Shown piece after piece: positions 23,367 to 36,050 of a stretch of DNA of 64,000 nucleotides. The notes beneath the pieces are model-generated. The model had not been told where the DNA came from. It did no database searches and was given only the letters and a program-made list of their open reading frames with translations. Numbering within the stretch: position 1 is the first letter of the stretch; the number at the start of each line of letters is the position of its first letter. Source of the DNA: Salminus brasiliensis (Eukaryota > Chordata > Actinopteri > Characiformes > Bryconidae); contig NC_132893.1 of NCBI RefSeq assembly GCF_030463535.1, positions 15,843,771 to 15,907,770 of the forward strand, read 5' to 3'. Made by a program: the position numbers and the translations under genes.

Positions 23367-26300
23367 TATATATATACACACACACTTTAGTAAATTAAAT
23401 TAAAATTAAATTAAATTATGAAGACCTAATTTGCAGTGTATAGTAACACTCAGTAATATACATTTGTATTGATCATTAAGCTGGTTTAAATCCCTATTTG
23501 GACTGTACTAGTTTTACCTGGCACATCGATTGCCTCGGTTATTGTGTGTTACTATAGTAATGACAAATTAAAGCTGAAATGTTGTTACTTCAACATTTTC
23601 ACTGCTTTATTTCAGTTTATCCCAAACCGCAAACTAATGCACTAGAAAGGGTGTTAGACAGTACTGCATCATTATAAGAAAGAAACCTTTTAGTAAAGAA
23701 GGTAAAATTCCGTCGGTTGTGGTTTGGAACATTACATTAATCAGCTGGTGCAACAAGTTCAGTCACGGAAATTGCAAATAAGAAAGAGCTGGTAAATAGA
23801 AACGCATTTTTATATGAATACAATATCTGTATGATTTTTTACTGATGTTGCATTTTGCATTGTTTTAATATAACCTGGGTTATTTTTTACTTTTCGTTTT
23901 ATAGTAAATAAAAGTCTCCGGAATCTTAAAACTGGAGCATTTTACTGAAAAATTACATGGATTTACTTGCTGCTCATATGACTCAAACAGAGGAGTATGT
24001 TTTAATTCTTCATATTTCAAAATATTCAATCCAAAGGGAATGTAAATAAGTTTGATTGCTGTTTTTAAGAAGAATCCCACAATGACTTACATAGGAGAAG
24101 TATGCTCTTGACATAATCACCTTTTTTCCTGCCCTTAAAGATCCGCTCTCTCCAGAAGGATAGTTAAGTTGTTTGAGTTTATGTTGAATGTGTTATTTAA
24201 AAGCATTGGATATATGTTAATCAGATTGTGGCTTTTTATCTTTATCAGGAGCATTTTTATGACCAAGTGGCTCAGGCTTTCTGGCATGGTGTCTAAAAGC
24301 CATTCAGAGGAAGACGAAGCTTGATAAGTTAGATGCTCCGAAAGTGGAAAACACTGGAGGTCCAACAGTTGGAAGGAATATAAGCCACATTGACAACCAG
24401 CTACCAGATTAGTTCTGCAAAGAGGCCATAGCTGTAATGAACTACTATAGCTGTAATGAAATACTAGTGACAAAGACCATATTACTGAAAATGAAATTTG
24501 TTTATTATTTATAAGTTATTGTTTGGTATCTATTTGTTTTTTAGATACTTCAGGATTTTAACCTTCTCTTTGGCACTGAAATGGCTTAATTATTGGAGGA
24601 CACCTTACAAAGATAGGGTGGTAAAAAATGGTGCAGTGGTTGCTGAAATCAGCCAGGGACCAGCAAGGAGAGCAGTCATTAGATGATAGTAACAAATTGT
24701 TGTTACCATCTTGCCTTTGAAAGTCTGGTTTCTGTCAAAACTTTTGTAAAAAATGCACATCAAAGCAAACTGAACGAACTATTAAGTAAGTATATACACA
24801 CATGGTTAAGAAAGTAACCATTTTAAATATGACTGGTCATGCTGGTACACAATAAGAACTTTGTAACTTTTTGTTAACTTTATAATTCTCCAATTGTCCA
24901 AATTAAAGTTGAATGAGATTGAAGATGTGAATTGGTTTCAGACTACTTTCAGCTTGATTGTCCATGAAAATAAGTCAAACTAGTTGGGTAAAACGTGATG
25001 GTACTGAGTATCACACTGGTCTTGTTTGCACTGATTTTGTTCATGAAATGCCAGTGTTCAGGAAGATTGTCACCATACTGTTGAGAAGTACAGTTTATTT
25101 TGTTGTCTGACATGGAAACAATATTTGTTGAGCACCGGCTGAGCTGAGATTTGAAACCTTTTGCCTTTTAGATGTCATATGGTAATGACTCATTGAATTT
25201 ATATTGTTACAGAATGTTGTTGGATATTTGTAGCATTAGTGTTTTCTAAAAGGGTATACCACAGAACAGAGTTCCTCAGCTAGGAAACTTGAGCTTTAAG
25301 GTAACTTTGGGCTGAATCCCCCAGGTCTGTTTAGTTACTCCCACAGTGTGTTAATATATTAACACAAGCGTTAATTATATAAATCTTTTTATTAGAAGTA
25401 AACATTTTCAATATATTAAACTCGTAGTATATAGTAATATGTTTTTTTTTATTAAAAGCCTAGTGTATCTGAGAGATGTAGTGTATTTAAGAGATGCTTG
25501 GTGATTCTGTCAACATCAGTGTGGTAATTATATAATCATCATAAAAAATGAATAAATAAAATAACTAACAATACATAAATATACATTAAATATATAAGAA
25601 TTAATTACCTAATTAAACAAAGACACATACATGTTTTCTGTCTGTACCTCTGGTGGATTATTTGTGCACTGCATGCAATTAAAGACAACTCAATATATGA
25701 ATATATACACAAGTATAAATGTAATTCCTGATGTATAAAATATTATGCTTTTTAAGTTCTTTTAAGTAATTGGTCACAAAATCAAAAACATCTTTTCTGG
25801 CACTTATTTGATGACTCAACAAAAAAAGTAGTGTTATAAAGTAATATGGGCCAACTCTAAATGTTTATGGCAATATTTGTTACTATAATAAGTTTGGTTA
25901 CTGATGCCTGTGAAAAATGTAATTATAATTCTTAGTCGTGTGTGCATTTTCTGACCTACTCTGAGGGGATAGCGATGTTTTCCTTCTTACACCCTGACCT
26001 GAAACTAGGCTAAAGTAGTGTAAACACTAAAGGTCCAGATTTACCTCCCTATAGCATCTACTTATCACCCAGTGTGTCTTAACTGCAGTCTGAGTGGATG
26101 ATGGACAGAGAGCTAAGCAGTGGAGCTGTAGAAGACACTGATCCACTATTGAGAATAAATTTGCCCAGGTCATTTGTACATAGTTCGAACGAACAACAAT
26201 AGACGACACAACAATATTGTATTAGAGATCTTGTTCTCTTTCTTCATCTTGGGAGAGGACGGTTTTTGTATTTCATTTAAATTTGTCCACTATACTTGGA

Positions 26301-26420
26301 CTTCAGTCCCATCTGTCTAATTTATAATTTAGTCTAAATTTAAGCTAATTTATGCTTTACTTTAGTTATGCTTTAGTTTCTAAGAGCATGTATATTTTAA
26401 AAAGCATATGAAAATCAATA
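23367..26420. other. No gene seen (3 kb)
   Basis: AT-rich intergenic DNA with a short TA/CA run at about 23365-23385. Open frames are short and lack motifs. Confidence 0.5.
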
Positions 26421-26423
26421 CAT

Positions 26424-27020
26424 TTAGACATTTAAGAAACTATGCCAAAGATATTGAGGGGCAGTGGTGTAGAACTGGAACATCAGGGTCTGTGGCAGGT
26501 TGAATTTCTTGAGCTGTCTTAAGAAAAAACATTCTTTGCTGTGCTTTCTTACAGATGGAGACGTGTTCCTCTCCCATTTCAGGTCCCTGGATATGGTGGT
26601 GCCCAGGAACATGAGTGACTCCACAGTGGAATCTACAGAGCCGTTGATGCAGAGGGGGGCTAGGGAGAGTGGGTTGCATCAAAATTCCACCACCATCTCT
26701 ACAGTCTTTTCTGTGTTTAACAGCAGGTGGTTGGGGCTGCACCAGAGGGCCAGCTACTTGACATCTTTTCTGCACACAGATTTGCCCATTGGCTATGAAG
26801 CCCACTAGAGTGGAGTCATCAGCAAATTTTAGAATATTTACAGCTGATTCACTGGAGACACAGTCATTGGTGTAGAGTCTGAAGAGAAGAGGGTAGAGAA
26901 CACGACCTTGTGGTACTCCAGTTCTAAGTGTCCGGAGGTCTGAAGTGTGTTTCCCCAGCCGCACCTGCTGTCTCCTGCTTGTCAGGAAATCTACAATCCA
27001 CTGGGACAGTTTGGCTTGAA
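26424..27020 (-). pseudogene. Non-LTR retrotransposon RT fragment (Rex1/CR1-like)
   Basis: The minus strand encodes TGVPQGRVLYPLLFRLYTND and NILKFADDSTLVGFIANG (catalytic FADD), then after a frameshift VESLMFLGTTISRDLKWE and FFLRQLKKFNLPQTL. This is RT motifs 4-7 and thumb. Both ends are missing. Related pieces occur at 14.9-15.5, 40.1-40.4 and 60.9-61.35 kb. Confidence 0.85.
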
Positions 27021-27510
27021 GATTTAAGTCAGATTAAAGAATTAAATAAATGAAATACTGCTGTTTTAGATTTAGCCCAATTTAAACCATTTTAAACATT
27101 TTATTTATTTTCTTAACTTGCATTCTGTTCACTATAAAGGTTTTATACTCCAGTGTAAAGTATTAAATATTTATTTTATGTTTTATTAGCTTGCATGTAA
27201 TAATCCAAACATCTGTGACTATTTTAAACAGTATTTGGGGCTCTTTTCAGTGGTTGTTATTGCTGACATATCACTGTATCTATACTCAACTGTCTGGGCA
27301 GCTTGAATATCACATGCACACACATGAGGCTTAATTCCTGAATATGAACTCATTACATGGGAGCTAATCATCCCTGGATTTTGTTTGTGGAATGCAGTGA
27401 GCCTGGGGTGAACTGTTTGGCAGTTAAGCAAGACAAACTCAAATAAGCATGGTGTAAGAGCATCACAAGCAGAAGCTTATAGATTAGACAAGAAAATGGT
27501 GATGCACCTG
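27021..27510. other. No gene seen
   Basis: AT-rich spacer without recognisable features. Confidence 0.5.
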
Positions 27511-28063
27511 AAGTGGTTCCCACTTCCAGGCAATTGCTAGGCTGTTTCTATGCGGATGCTATACAATTATAGTTGGTTTCTATGGTGTTGCTAGCTGGTT
27601 GCTATAGTGTGGCTGAGTGGTTGCTAGGCAATGGCTGTGTTATACCAGGTGGTTGCTATGGTGTGGCTAAGTGGTTGCTAGGTGTTTGCTATGATGTTAG
27701 TAGGTGTTTGCAATGTTATACAAGGTGGTTACTATGGTGTTGCTAGGGGGCTCTATTGTATTCCAAGTGGTTGCTTTGGTGTTGCTAAGTGATTTATATT
27801 ATTCTTGCTTGGTTGTTGCTGTGGTATCTCAGGTGGTTGCTATAGTGTTGCTAGTGGGTTTTATTGTATCCAGATGGTTTCCATGGTATCCAAGGTTGTT
27901 AATATGGCAACCACTTATTAGCATATTAGCATATACTTGGCATATACTAGCAACGATTGCTACACCATAACACTATAACCCTGGGATACCATAGCAACCA
28001 CCTGGAATACCATTGCAACCACATAGGAACAGCCTTGCGATTGCCTGGAAGTGAAAACCACTT
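27511..28063. mobile_element. Foldback element filled with GGTTGCTATGG-type minisatellite
   Basis: Ends are inverted: AAGTGGTTCCCACTTCCAGG on the left and its inverse (CCTGGAAGTGAAAACCACTT) on the right, about 36 bp with 5 mismatches. The interior is a loose tandem array of GGTTGCTATGGTGTTGCTA units that switches orientation near 27895-27955 (CATAGCAACCACC). No coding capacity. Similar unit arrays lie at 56713-56885 and a short one near 50214. Confidence 0.75.
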
Positions 28064-29990
28064 GATCTGCACAATCAGTTCTGCAAGTTATTTTTTATCA
28101 CTTTTGATTATTTCGGTATCCTAAATTAATATTTAAAATTTCCATTGTGGTTTAAGTATGTTTTTAGTACATGTGAAATAAAATGGAACATTTGAGGTAA
28201 CTAAACACCTACAATGGTACACATTTTTGTCCGTATGTTCTAAAAACATACTACCAAACATTGTCATATAAGTAGTGGAAAATATTTTTACAATTTTTAA
28301 AAGCTTATAAGGCACTTATTTCAGTCAAGAAATGGTAAACAAAAAATATGCAGGACCTCTTCAACAACCTCCTCTCATGTCAGCATACAAGAAAGCTTTT
28401 CAAATGAAGGTGATAACCAACTGATGACAACCCTGAAGGTTCTTCAATCAGAGACTTGGCCTGAGGGAAAACTGGACATACAGCATGGTGAAGAAGAAGT
28501 GCTTTGATTGTGTGATGCATTTGAAACGAAGAGAAAAGATAGTACCCAGGGTTCTCGTCAATACAGAAAACTAAGGGCATCCCAGACCCTAGCTGCCCAG
28601 GAGCCTCTACTTAAAACTGTCAACGTCATTGTTTGGTCTACATTGGTATTAATGACATTTTTACTGTCACAACTCCCCACGTGTATATTATTATTATTAT
28701 TATTATGATTATTATCTGTAGTAGTTAATATAAAATGATGTAGGAATAGTTTTGTAAATATTATTTTTTGAAAATTTCCCTTTGAGTAAATATGTTGGGA
28801 TGAACATCAGCAATATCTCCTAGTATCTTTAATTCACTATAAAAATGTAGAATGATTTGCTGGTAATAGACACAGATAGCATTATGTTGATAAGGGATAA
28901 TGCCAGCAACTTTTAATTTTCACTTCAAGCACTGTTTTGGAGTACATTTAACTAGACAACAACATGCAATGATATAAACGTATCCTGTAATTACTCACTT
29001 ATGAGAGCAAGAACATGTGTCTCAACAAGCTAGATAGCAAATCGCACAAATGTATTTAGGAGAGGGGTGAAGGCTCACAGAGGCAAGGAAAATGACCAAT
29101 TTAACCAGTATCCATTAAAGAGCATTTCTTTTAATATAACATTGTACTAGGGAAAGTTCGCTCTAAAGATGTAACATGCAGGCTGCAAGTGCAGAGAGAC
29201 TTTATTTGGGCTCAGGCAAAACTCATTGCCAGAACAGGCAGAGGTCAGAAAACATGTAGGCAGGCATATCACTGGCAAATCCACAATCCAAGTCATATGT
29301 CACATATATGCTAAATGTTTCTTTTGTAATGACACACATGGACGTAGTTACACACATGGACATTTCTTTCTGTGGTTAAATTAGCATGCAAGTGTGCTTC
29401 TGTGTAATGTAATGCAACACCAAATGCTTCATTTTGACATTATTTAGTTTCCTTTAAAGTCCTTTAAACTGCCCTGCTGAAAACCAAGTAAACAAGACCA
29501 GCATAAACCAAATTAGGCCAGTTTAATTGGGCATGAAATGTATGCTGATCTAAGCTATTCTAAGGTGAAGGTTTGAGCATTTAATAATGATGTACCAACA
29601 CAAATCATCAATGTTTTTCAACATGTTTACATTAACTTAAAAAAAAATAAGTAAACAGGGGATTTGTAAACATATGGCAAGTAATGCAAAGCTAATGGAA
29701 ATTAGTCAGTTTATATTACTTTAATATTGTAATGTTTATTATGTTGCAAATACATTTTTAATAGCTAATTATTAACATAATATATTTTTAAAGTGATCAT
29801 GTCACCCTGTGTTCTACATAGTGCATCAAGCTTGTCTTTTGAGATATGAAAGTATATCATGCCAGCTCAAGAAGAGGTTGATCATTAGTTAATAAAGGTG
29901 TTAAATCAGGGAGTTGGAGTTGGGAAATACTATTCTAAACCTACTTGACCAGGCACTCTAAAAACTATAGTCATTTAGTTAGTCACAGCA
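28064..29990. other. No gene seen; (ATT)n at 28685-28712
   Basis: A GCTGAAAACC-type short repeat near 29476 resembles a common fish MITE, but I cannot delimit it. Otherwise featureless. Confidence 0.45.
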
Positions 29991-29993
29991 GTT

Positions 29994-30416
29994 CTAAATG
30001 GAGTTCACCTTGGTACGTATGTAGATTACTCTAACAGATTGCATGACTTCCTCTGTCCTTAGTGTATAAATGATAGGGTTTAACATGGGTGGAATAGTTT
30101 GTGTCAACGCAGTATTAAAAATCCGGATATTTCTGTTTAAAGGTGCTATAGAAGATGCAATGTAGACACTTGAAATTGGTAGATAAGCTATAGCTACTAA
30201 TATAAGGTGGGCTGTGCAGGTTTTCATAGCTTTGGCTCGTCCAACTCCATGTGACATCTTTAGCAAAGCCAAACCTATAACATAGTATGACAACGTTATT
30301 AAAGTTAAAGGAATTGCAATCAATATTGCTATACAAATTAACCCCATTATGATGTTTATAGAGTAATCATTACAAGCTAGTTCAAAGACAGGATCATGAT
30401 CACAGAAATAACTCAA
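29994..30416 (-). pseudogene. Odorant receptor OR-A, 3' half only
   Basis: Encodes the second half of a fish OR: SYFCDHDPVFELACND (extracellular loop 2), TM5, KAMKTCTAHLILVAIAYLP (TM6), then PPMLNPIIYTLRTEEVM (TM7) and a C-terminus KVNSI as in OR-B. The homology to OR-B stops abruptly at 30416, where AAGTCAAGTCAAACC-type sequence starts. TM1-TM4, the start codon and the promoter module are absent. The remaining frame is open, suggesting a fairly recent break. It is the outermost member of the minus-strand OR cluster. Confidence 0.9.
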
Positions 30417-31490
30417 GTCAAGTCAAACCTCTGCTATAAGTCAAGCAAGTCTCAACAAGTCATACAGAAGCCATACAAAATTCTAATGCTCTAACTCTAG
30501 TTAGAGCACATTAAAATCAGTTAGATGGCCATTCTCATAAAGAGATGAATTTTATTGTTAACATTAAAGAATACAAATAATTAGAACATGGCTAGAGAGA
30601 ATTTTCAAGCACTCTTGCTTTTATTTGTTGAAGTGAGTGGGATCACCATGGCAAGTAAACCACTCTCTGAGGCCTTAAGAAAGAAGGTTGTAGACGCATA
30701 TTAGCAGGGGTGCTCCCTATTTTGGCCCCATTAAAAAAAAATCACAACACTTAGAATTCTGCCAAACTACTTAATTAATACATTTTTAGGGCCTGTCAGG
30801 CCCTTAGAATTTCCCCCATACGGTGCCCCTTCATATAAGTCTGGGAAGGGATTTAAAAAGCAAAATCAGCAATTCCGCTGTCTGCTAAATAATTTACAAG
30901 TGAAGCAACTGCCAACATGCCCAAGTAATCCCATCCTAGCAAGTTCAACTAAATTGTAAATGACAAGATGTATTGTCACCAACAATCATAAAATGTCATC
31001 ACAGGACCTAGGGTGTACACACATTAGGCCCAGTTGCCTTGTATCACAACAGAGTATGACTGCTACCTCTCCACACTCACCTGACAATCTCTGATAATGT
31101 ATTTTGAAGAATGAAATCTCAACAGAACAGATATGTTTATTATAATGTTGATGTTCTGTTAATCTTGCTGCACATATAAGAAGATTTTTTAGGCAGTGTC
31201 AAAACATGATGCTTGGCACGGCTAGTGATCACACTAAATGCATACAAATGCAACTGTGCAAGGTGATCACAGTACCCAGATGACCCAGGATTTGGGGGGA
31301 AAGCGTACTTGTGCACAGTACAGATCGCCTAGTATGAGTACACCCCATACAAATAGCTCTTGCCACAGTGAATGTCAAAGTATAGCATCTACCATCAAAC
31401 AGAGACTGTATAAGTTTTCATAAGAGGTGTGCAAGGAGAAAACCCTTGCTTTCAAAAGAAAGCAAAGCAGTGCTGATTCTTTTGATATAA
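30417..31490. other. No gene seen
   Basis: AAGTCAAG-type short repeats at 30415-30465 mark the break of OR-A. The rest is unassigned. Confidence 0.45.
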
Positions 31491-31600
31491 AGATGCTGTA
31501 GAAGAAACTATGGATGATATGGACACTTGAAATTGGTACATAACCTGTAGCTACTAATATAAGGTGGGCTGTGCAAGTTTTTATAGCTTTGACGCTTCCA
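31491..31600 (-). pseudogene. Orphan odorant receptor fragment (TM6 region)
   Basis: About 110 bp match the TM6/extracellular loop 3 coding region of OR-A and OR-B (ACACTTGAAATTGGTA, CTACTAATATAAGGTGGGCT, GTTTTTATAGCTTTG). It encodes KAxKTCTAHLILVA on the minus strand. No flanking receptor sequence is recognisable. Confidence 0.75.
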
Positions 31601-31707
31601 CCTACACCGTCCCATCTATGTCCATACTTTGTTTTTGATCATTTTCATCCAATCACATCACTGTCCACAATAAAGTTTACTCAGATTCTCAGATTGAGAT
31701 AATTATT

Positions 31708-32275
31708 GGTAACACTTTATTTGGAGTGGTCCTTTGTAGATGATTAATAAACTCTTCACAAAGTATCAGAAACACATCAACAATATATCAGTGAAGTATC
31801 AGCAGTGAAGCATCTAAATACAATGAGATAAATATCTTGAGCATGTTCTGTTTGTGCGGTACTTATGTTAGGCAGATTTACTGTTGATACATTACATCAG
31901 ACTTAAGCAAAACCATTAAGCAGTAAACTGCAACAATAGCCCTAATCCTGACCTTAACCACAGTCCAAAATCTTAACCTCAGCTTAAAACCTAAAACATA
32001 TTCTTAACCCTCACCCTGCATCAGCAGCAGGTCCATTACAGCTTGTTGAGGATATTGAGTTGTTCTGTATATGTAGCGTTTAAATAATTAGTGATTTCTC
32101 AGGTAAACAGCTACAGATCTTAACTTGTATTCTCCAAATAAAGTGAAAAACAACAGAATTTAGCAGAGGTCTTCAGTAAAAGTCTGAACTTGAATTCTCA
32201 GAATAAAGTGAAAAACAACTGAATTCAGCAGAAGTCTTCAATAAAAGTCTGCACTTGGACTTTCCAAATAAACCT
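31708..32275. mobile_element. Non-autonomous DNA element (GGTAACACTTTATTTGG type)
   Basis: Starts GGTAACACTTTATTTGGAG, a common fish MITE terminus. The right end has the inverse TTCCAAATAAA, but its last bases differ. It includes a CTAACC/CTTAACC-like stretch and the 65-bp tandem repeat described separately. Confidence 0.5.
32123..32272. repeat. 65-bp tandem repeat, about 2.3 units
   Basis: Units start at 32123, 32188 and 32253 (ACTTG.A.TCTC..AATAAAG). They are roughly 90 percent alike, and the third is truncated. Confidence 0.85.
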
Positions 32276-32344
32276 TTTCACTTTTTCATGTCTATCTGAG
32301 CATAACATTAGACTTTACAGTGGGCCATGAATTTTACCAATAAT

Positions 32345-32470
32345 TTGTAAGTAGTTTTGGCCAGAGAAGGATGGGTCCACTTTATGAGTCTCGGGTTGTT
32401 TCCAAGGTATCTTCCTCCAGCTTGAGGGAGTTTCTCCTCACCACTGTCGGCTTTGGCTTGCTCACCAGGG
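32345..32470 (+). repeat. L2 LINE 3' fragment
   Basis: GGCCAGAGAAGGATGGGTCC to GGCTTTGGCTTGCTCACCAG matches 2813-2921 of the LINE at the window start. The tail is missing. Confidence 0.8.
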
Positions 32471-34938
32471 AATTAATGGTCAAAGTTTCATCAATCTCGT
32501 TTCAATAGCCACCTAAAGCTCACTAGCAAAGCGCCCAGCTCGGGCTAACTAAATCCATACATAGTTCCATTAGTCACTTCCAATTTTGTTTGTTTCAAGG
32601 AGCTACCCAACACGACCCACCATCATCACCAAATTAGGATCCATAACCATGTTACTGGTTTTATCTCCACCTTCGAATGTCCTCTATTTTATTTTGCGCA
32701 GTTCTTATGCCCACTCATTCAGAATTGGAGCAGCCTTTAGCTTCCTAGCCAGGACTCTTCGATCACACATTCCAAGTCCTCAAATGCAGGTCCTACCATT
32801 CTTACATCTGTACTCATTTCCGCAATCTCAGCTCTGCTTTCGAACGGCTGTGGGTCCTGCTTCACATGCATACCACAAGAAAGCCAACCCAAAAATATTC
32901 TCTGAGTGCTCCCTTTCCAGCTCAGGCCTTGTTCCGCACTAGCAAAGTGGATTTATGCCATAACAAAATTTTGGTAGAAGAACCATGAGCGAAACTCCTC
33001 TTCCTGGTCCTCAAGCCCCTTGTATAGCCCCTGTTCTCAGTTCAATTCTGTGTTGAACAAGCATCGCACCCACCTCAACTCCCTCTTCACCCTTATCTAC
33101 ATCATTCATCAAACCAACAGGGGCATCCAGCTTCATGCACAGTCCTCCATTCCATGTCAAGGTATGGCACACCAACAAGAAAATATTAACAGCATGTCAA
33201 GCCCAAAATAATATAAAACTGCTGTTTCACATATTAATGTGCAGTTTTGTCTTTTCAATAAATATACCTAATGTTTGACTAGCAAATAAGTTAGCTAAAA
33301 ATACATGTGCCTTTCTTTGTGGGTTTTGCAGACCTTGCATATTGCTGTTCTCTTTTGATTACTATCATTGACAGCATAATCTTTGTATCCAAACTTTATT
33401 ATTTTGGAGCTTATATGAGCTTCATTGTACATTGGTATCTGCTGGTCTGTGCACATTTCAACAGAAATCGTCAAATCAAACAAAACACTGAAATTTTCAG
33501 TTTTTTCAAACAAAAAACTGAAACTTCACAATACCTAAAAAATACCAGATCAAAGTCAATTCATTTATCAGTGTCAATCTCTCATTGGGATTTGAGTCAA
33601 GTCATATGATGACTCTCCCACCTCTGCAAAATGCAAAATCATTAAGTTAGAAATATCCTGCCCATTTTCTTATGACAGTTTTGGTCTCGTTGTAGAGTGT
33701 GGGGATGACAGTAAAATATGAGTGACAGTGGAGTGTCAGTAAAATATCTTTGAGACGGGATGCTAAATCTCAGGTTCTCAATGACTGAATATGCATGCAA
33801 ATCTTGGCAATAAAAGTTGTGAAATTCACTTTTCCCTTGTCGAGTTGGGTGGAGGCTGTGGAAAGTTTCTCACTCATCCAGCTTGTGTCTCTGTTGTGTC
33901 TCACCACACATTGGGTGCTGCACTTTCACAGTTCTGAGTTTTGCCTTTTTTAGAACATTTGTTATTGACAGTTGTTTTTTTTTTTATTTTTTAAAGATAC
34001 ATCTTAGAACCGTTTTCCCCCAACCACACTGGACTATAGTCATGATGCCCTCTTGAGGTTAGCATGCAGCATGGTAGGCTGACTGTCACTTGATTTGAAG
34101 GCTACATTGTGCACCTTGTATGTAGATGTATAGCCTGCTGCAAGACTATTTTACTGGCATGAGATTGGAAGTTTGCGGGAAAATTGCTATGTTGCAGGGT
34201 CTTATAAGGAGCAGCCCTTAGCCTAGCTTATAGCTCAACCTGATTTTGCACTTCATTTTCCTTTTCCTGCCTGCATTGCTCCCAAAGAAACCCCACCTCT
34301 GATTATTTGATTGGGACTCACAATTATGTGGTCGCATGGCAATCTCCAATTGTAAACGCAGTCTTGTACGTTTCTGTTCTATATTTCAGGGACATGTGTT
34401 CATCCAAATAAAGCACTAATATTAAGTTAAATAATTATGATGTAGAACAAATTATGTAAAACCAAATATAATTTAATTTGTGGATCACAACAGTTCAGTT
34501 TAAAATTCATGTAAAGATTTAAATGGTCAATGATGATGAAGAGCTCAACCAAATATTTTACAAATTTAAGGTCATATGTTTTATTTAAGAGCAGCAACCA
34601 CACTGGTTACATAAAACAATGCTTAATTACTGTCCCACTAGTTAACTACGGTAATGCTAATTACAATATTTCCTTGCAGGATATTGTACTAAATAATGAA
34701 TCGGCTGTGGATGCTATGTAGCAATTCATTAATCTTGTATATAATAATTAAGCTATAACTACGACAGCTCTCAGCACTACACCACATACTAAAATATTTT
34801 AATGTTTAGAATCCTATTAATTATGTCATCATAATAACCAACTGAATCAACAAGTTAAGAATCTAATTTTCATGTATTTCTACAGGCACAACTATTGTTT
34901 TTATGACTCACTCATCATTTCACGTAGTGAGAGCAGTT
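32471..34938. other. No gene seen (2.4 kb)
   Basis: A hydrophobic plus-strand frame at 33307-33609 was considered as a receptor fragment and not accepted. Otherwise AT-rich spacer downstream of OR-B. Confidence 0.45.
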
Positions 34939-35916
34939 CTAAATGGAGTTCACCTTGGTACGTCTGTAGATTACTTTAATAGACTGCATGACTTCCTCTG
35001 TCTTTAGTGTATAAATGATAGGGTTTAACATGGGTGGAATTGTTTGCGTCAAGCCAGTATTAAAAATCCGGATATTTGTATTTACAGGTACTACATAAGA
35101 TGCGAGGTAGACACTTGAAATTGGTAGATAAGCTATAGCTACTAATATAAGGTGGGCTGTGCAGGTTTTCATAGCTTTGCCTCGTTCAACTTCATGTGAC
35201 ATCTTTAGCAGAGCAAAACCTATAAAGAGGTATGACAATGTTATTAAAGTTACTGGGATGACAATTAGGATGGCAATACAAAGTATCCCCATTATGACGT
35301 TTAAAGAGTTATCATTACAAGCTAGTCTAAAGACAGGACCATGATCACAGAAATAACTCTCGACAGAAGTAGATCTACAGAAGGACAGTCTGGTAATTAG
35401 AGCTACAGTGAGAGCAAAAATAAACACAGAGATAATCCACATTACAGCAATGATCAGAGTCATTGCCGTTTTGGTCATAATTGCATGATACCTTAGAGGA
35501 AAACAAATAGCAACCAGTCTGTCATAGGCTAAAGCAAGCAGAGTAAGAGACTCCAGGGACATAAAGACAAAAACAAAAAACATATTGGCCAGACAGTTTT
35601 CATACGATATGTACTGGTTCTCAAAAAGAAACATGTCCAGAAGCTTTGGAATAAGAGCAGTACTTCCACACAGATCACACAAGGCCAAGTTGAAGACAGC
35701 TATATACTTTGCTGTGTGAAGAGAATGTGCTAAGTAGATGATGCCCATTATAAAAGAATTGCCCAAAACTGTTACAGCATAGACAAAGCACAGAAACACA
35801 TAATAATATTTTGCATGTGGGATATTATAAAATCCACTGATGTAAAATGTGGAAGGACGAATAAATGTTTGATTTGTTGTGGAAACTGACTGTGTGGAAG
35901 TTATTTCAGCAGCCAT
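34939..35916 (-). CDS. Odorant receptor OR-B (intact, 325 aa)
   Basis: Seven-transmembrane odorant receptor of the fish type, expected in cilia of olfactory neurons and coupled to an olfactory G protein. The start at 35916 is chosen because it aligns with OR-D and lies just after a splice acceptor (TTTTTCACAG at 35923); the open frame extends 25 codons further. Landmarks: glycosylation site NQT at residues 15-17, LGNS in TM1 (51-54), LALAYDRLVAICFPLRYHAI at 127-146, loop-2 cysteines in SFCRS and YFCDHGPVFRLACNDN, KAMKTCTAHLILVA in TM6, PPMLNPIIYTLKTEEV in TM7. The C-tail is 11 residues shorter than in OR-D. It looks functional. Probably the delta group of fish ORs (inference from FCDHGP and LACND). 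Confidence 0.95.
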   Translation of the reverse strand: MAAEITSTQSVSTTNQTFIRPSTFYISGFYNIPHAKYYYVFLCFVYAVTVLGNSFIMGIIYLAHSLHTAKYIAVFNLALCDLCGSTALIPKLLDMFLFENQYISYENCLANMFFVFVFMSLESLTLLALAYDRLVAICFPLRYHAIMTKTAMTLIIAVMWIISVFIFALTVALITRLSFCRSTSVESYFCDHGPVFRLACNDNSLNVIMGILCIAILIVIPVTLITLSYLFIGFALLKMSHEVERGKAMKTCTAHLILVAIAYLPISSVYLASYVVPVNTNIRIFNTGLTQTIPPMLNPIIYTLKTEEVMQSIKVIYRRTKVNSI

Positions 35917-36050
35917 CATAACCTGTGAAAAAGAATAGTTTGTTACTGCAGTTCTATACACAGAATTTATGAAAACTGACAAGTGATACAAAATAATGGT
36001 TTGATACTCTGCCTGTGCAGCATATCAACATAGCAGCAGGGATCAGACAC

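Noticed and set aside
27511-28063. CRISPR-like array
   Set aside because: Units are contiguous and degenerate with no unique spacers; this is a minisatellite in a vertebrate genome.
33307-33609. Hydrophobic plus-strand frame (GFADLAYCCSLLITIIDSII) as an OR TM2-TM3 fragment
   Set aside because: The start is TM2-like, but no Met, DRY-type motif or further receptor sequence follows, and it is on the opposite strand to the cluster. Similarity could be chance.
35917-35991. N-terminal extension of OR-B by 25 codons
   Set aside because: It crosses a splice-acceptor-like TTTTTCACAG and has no counterpart in paralogues.
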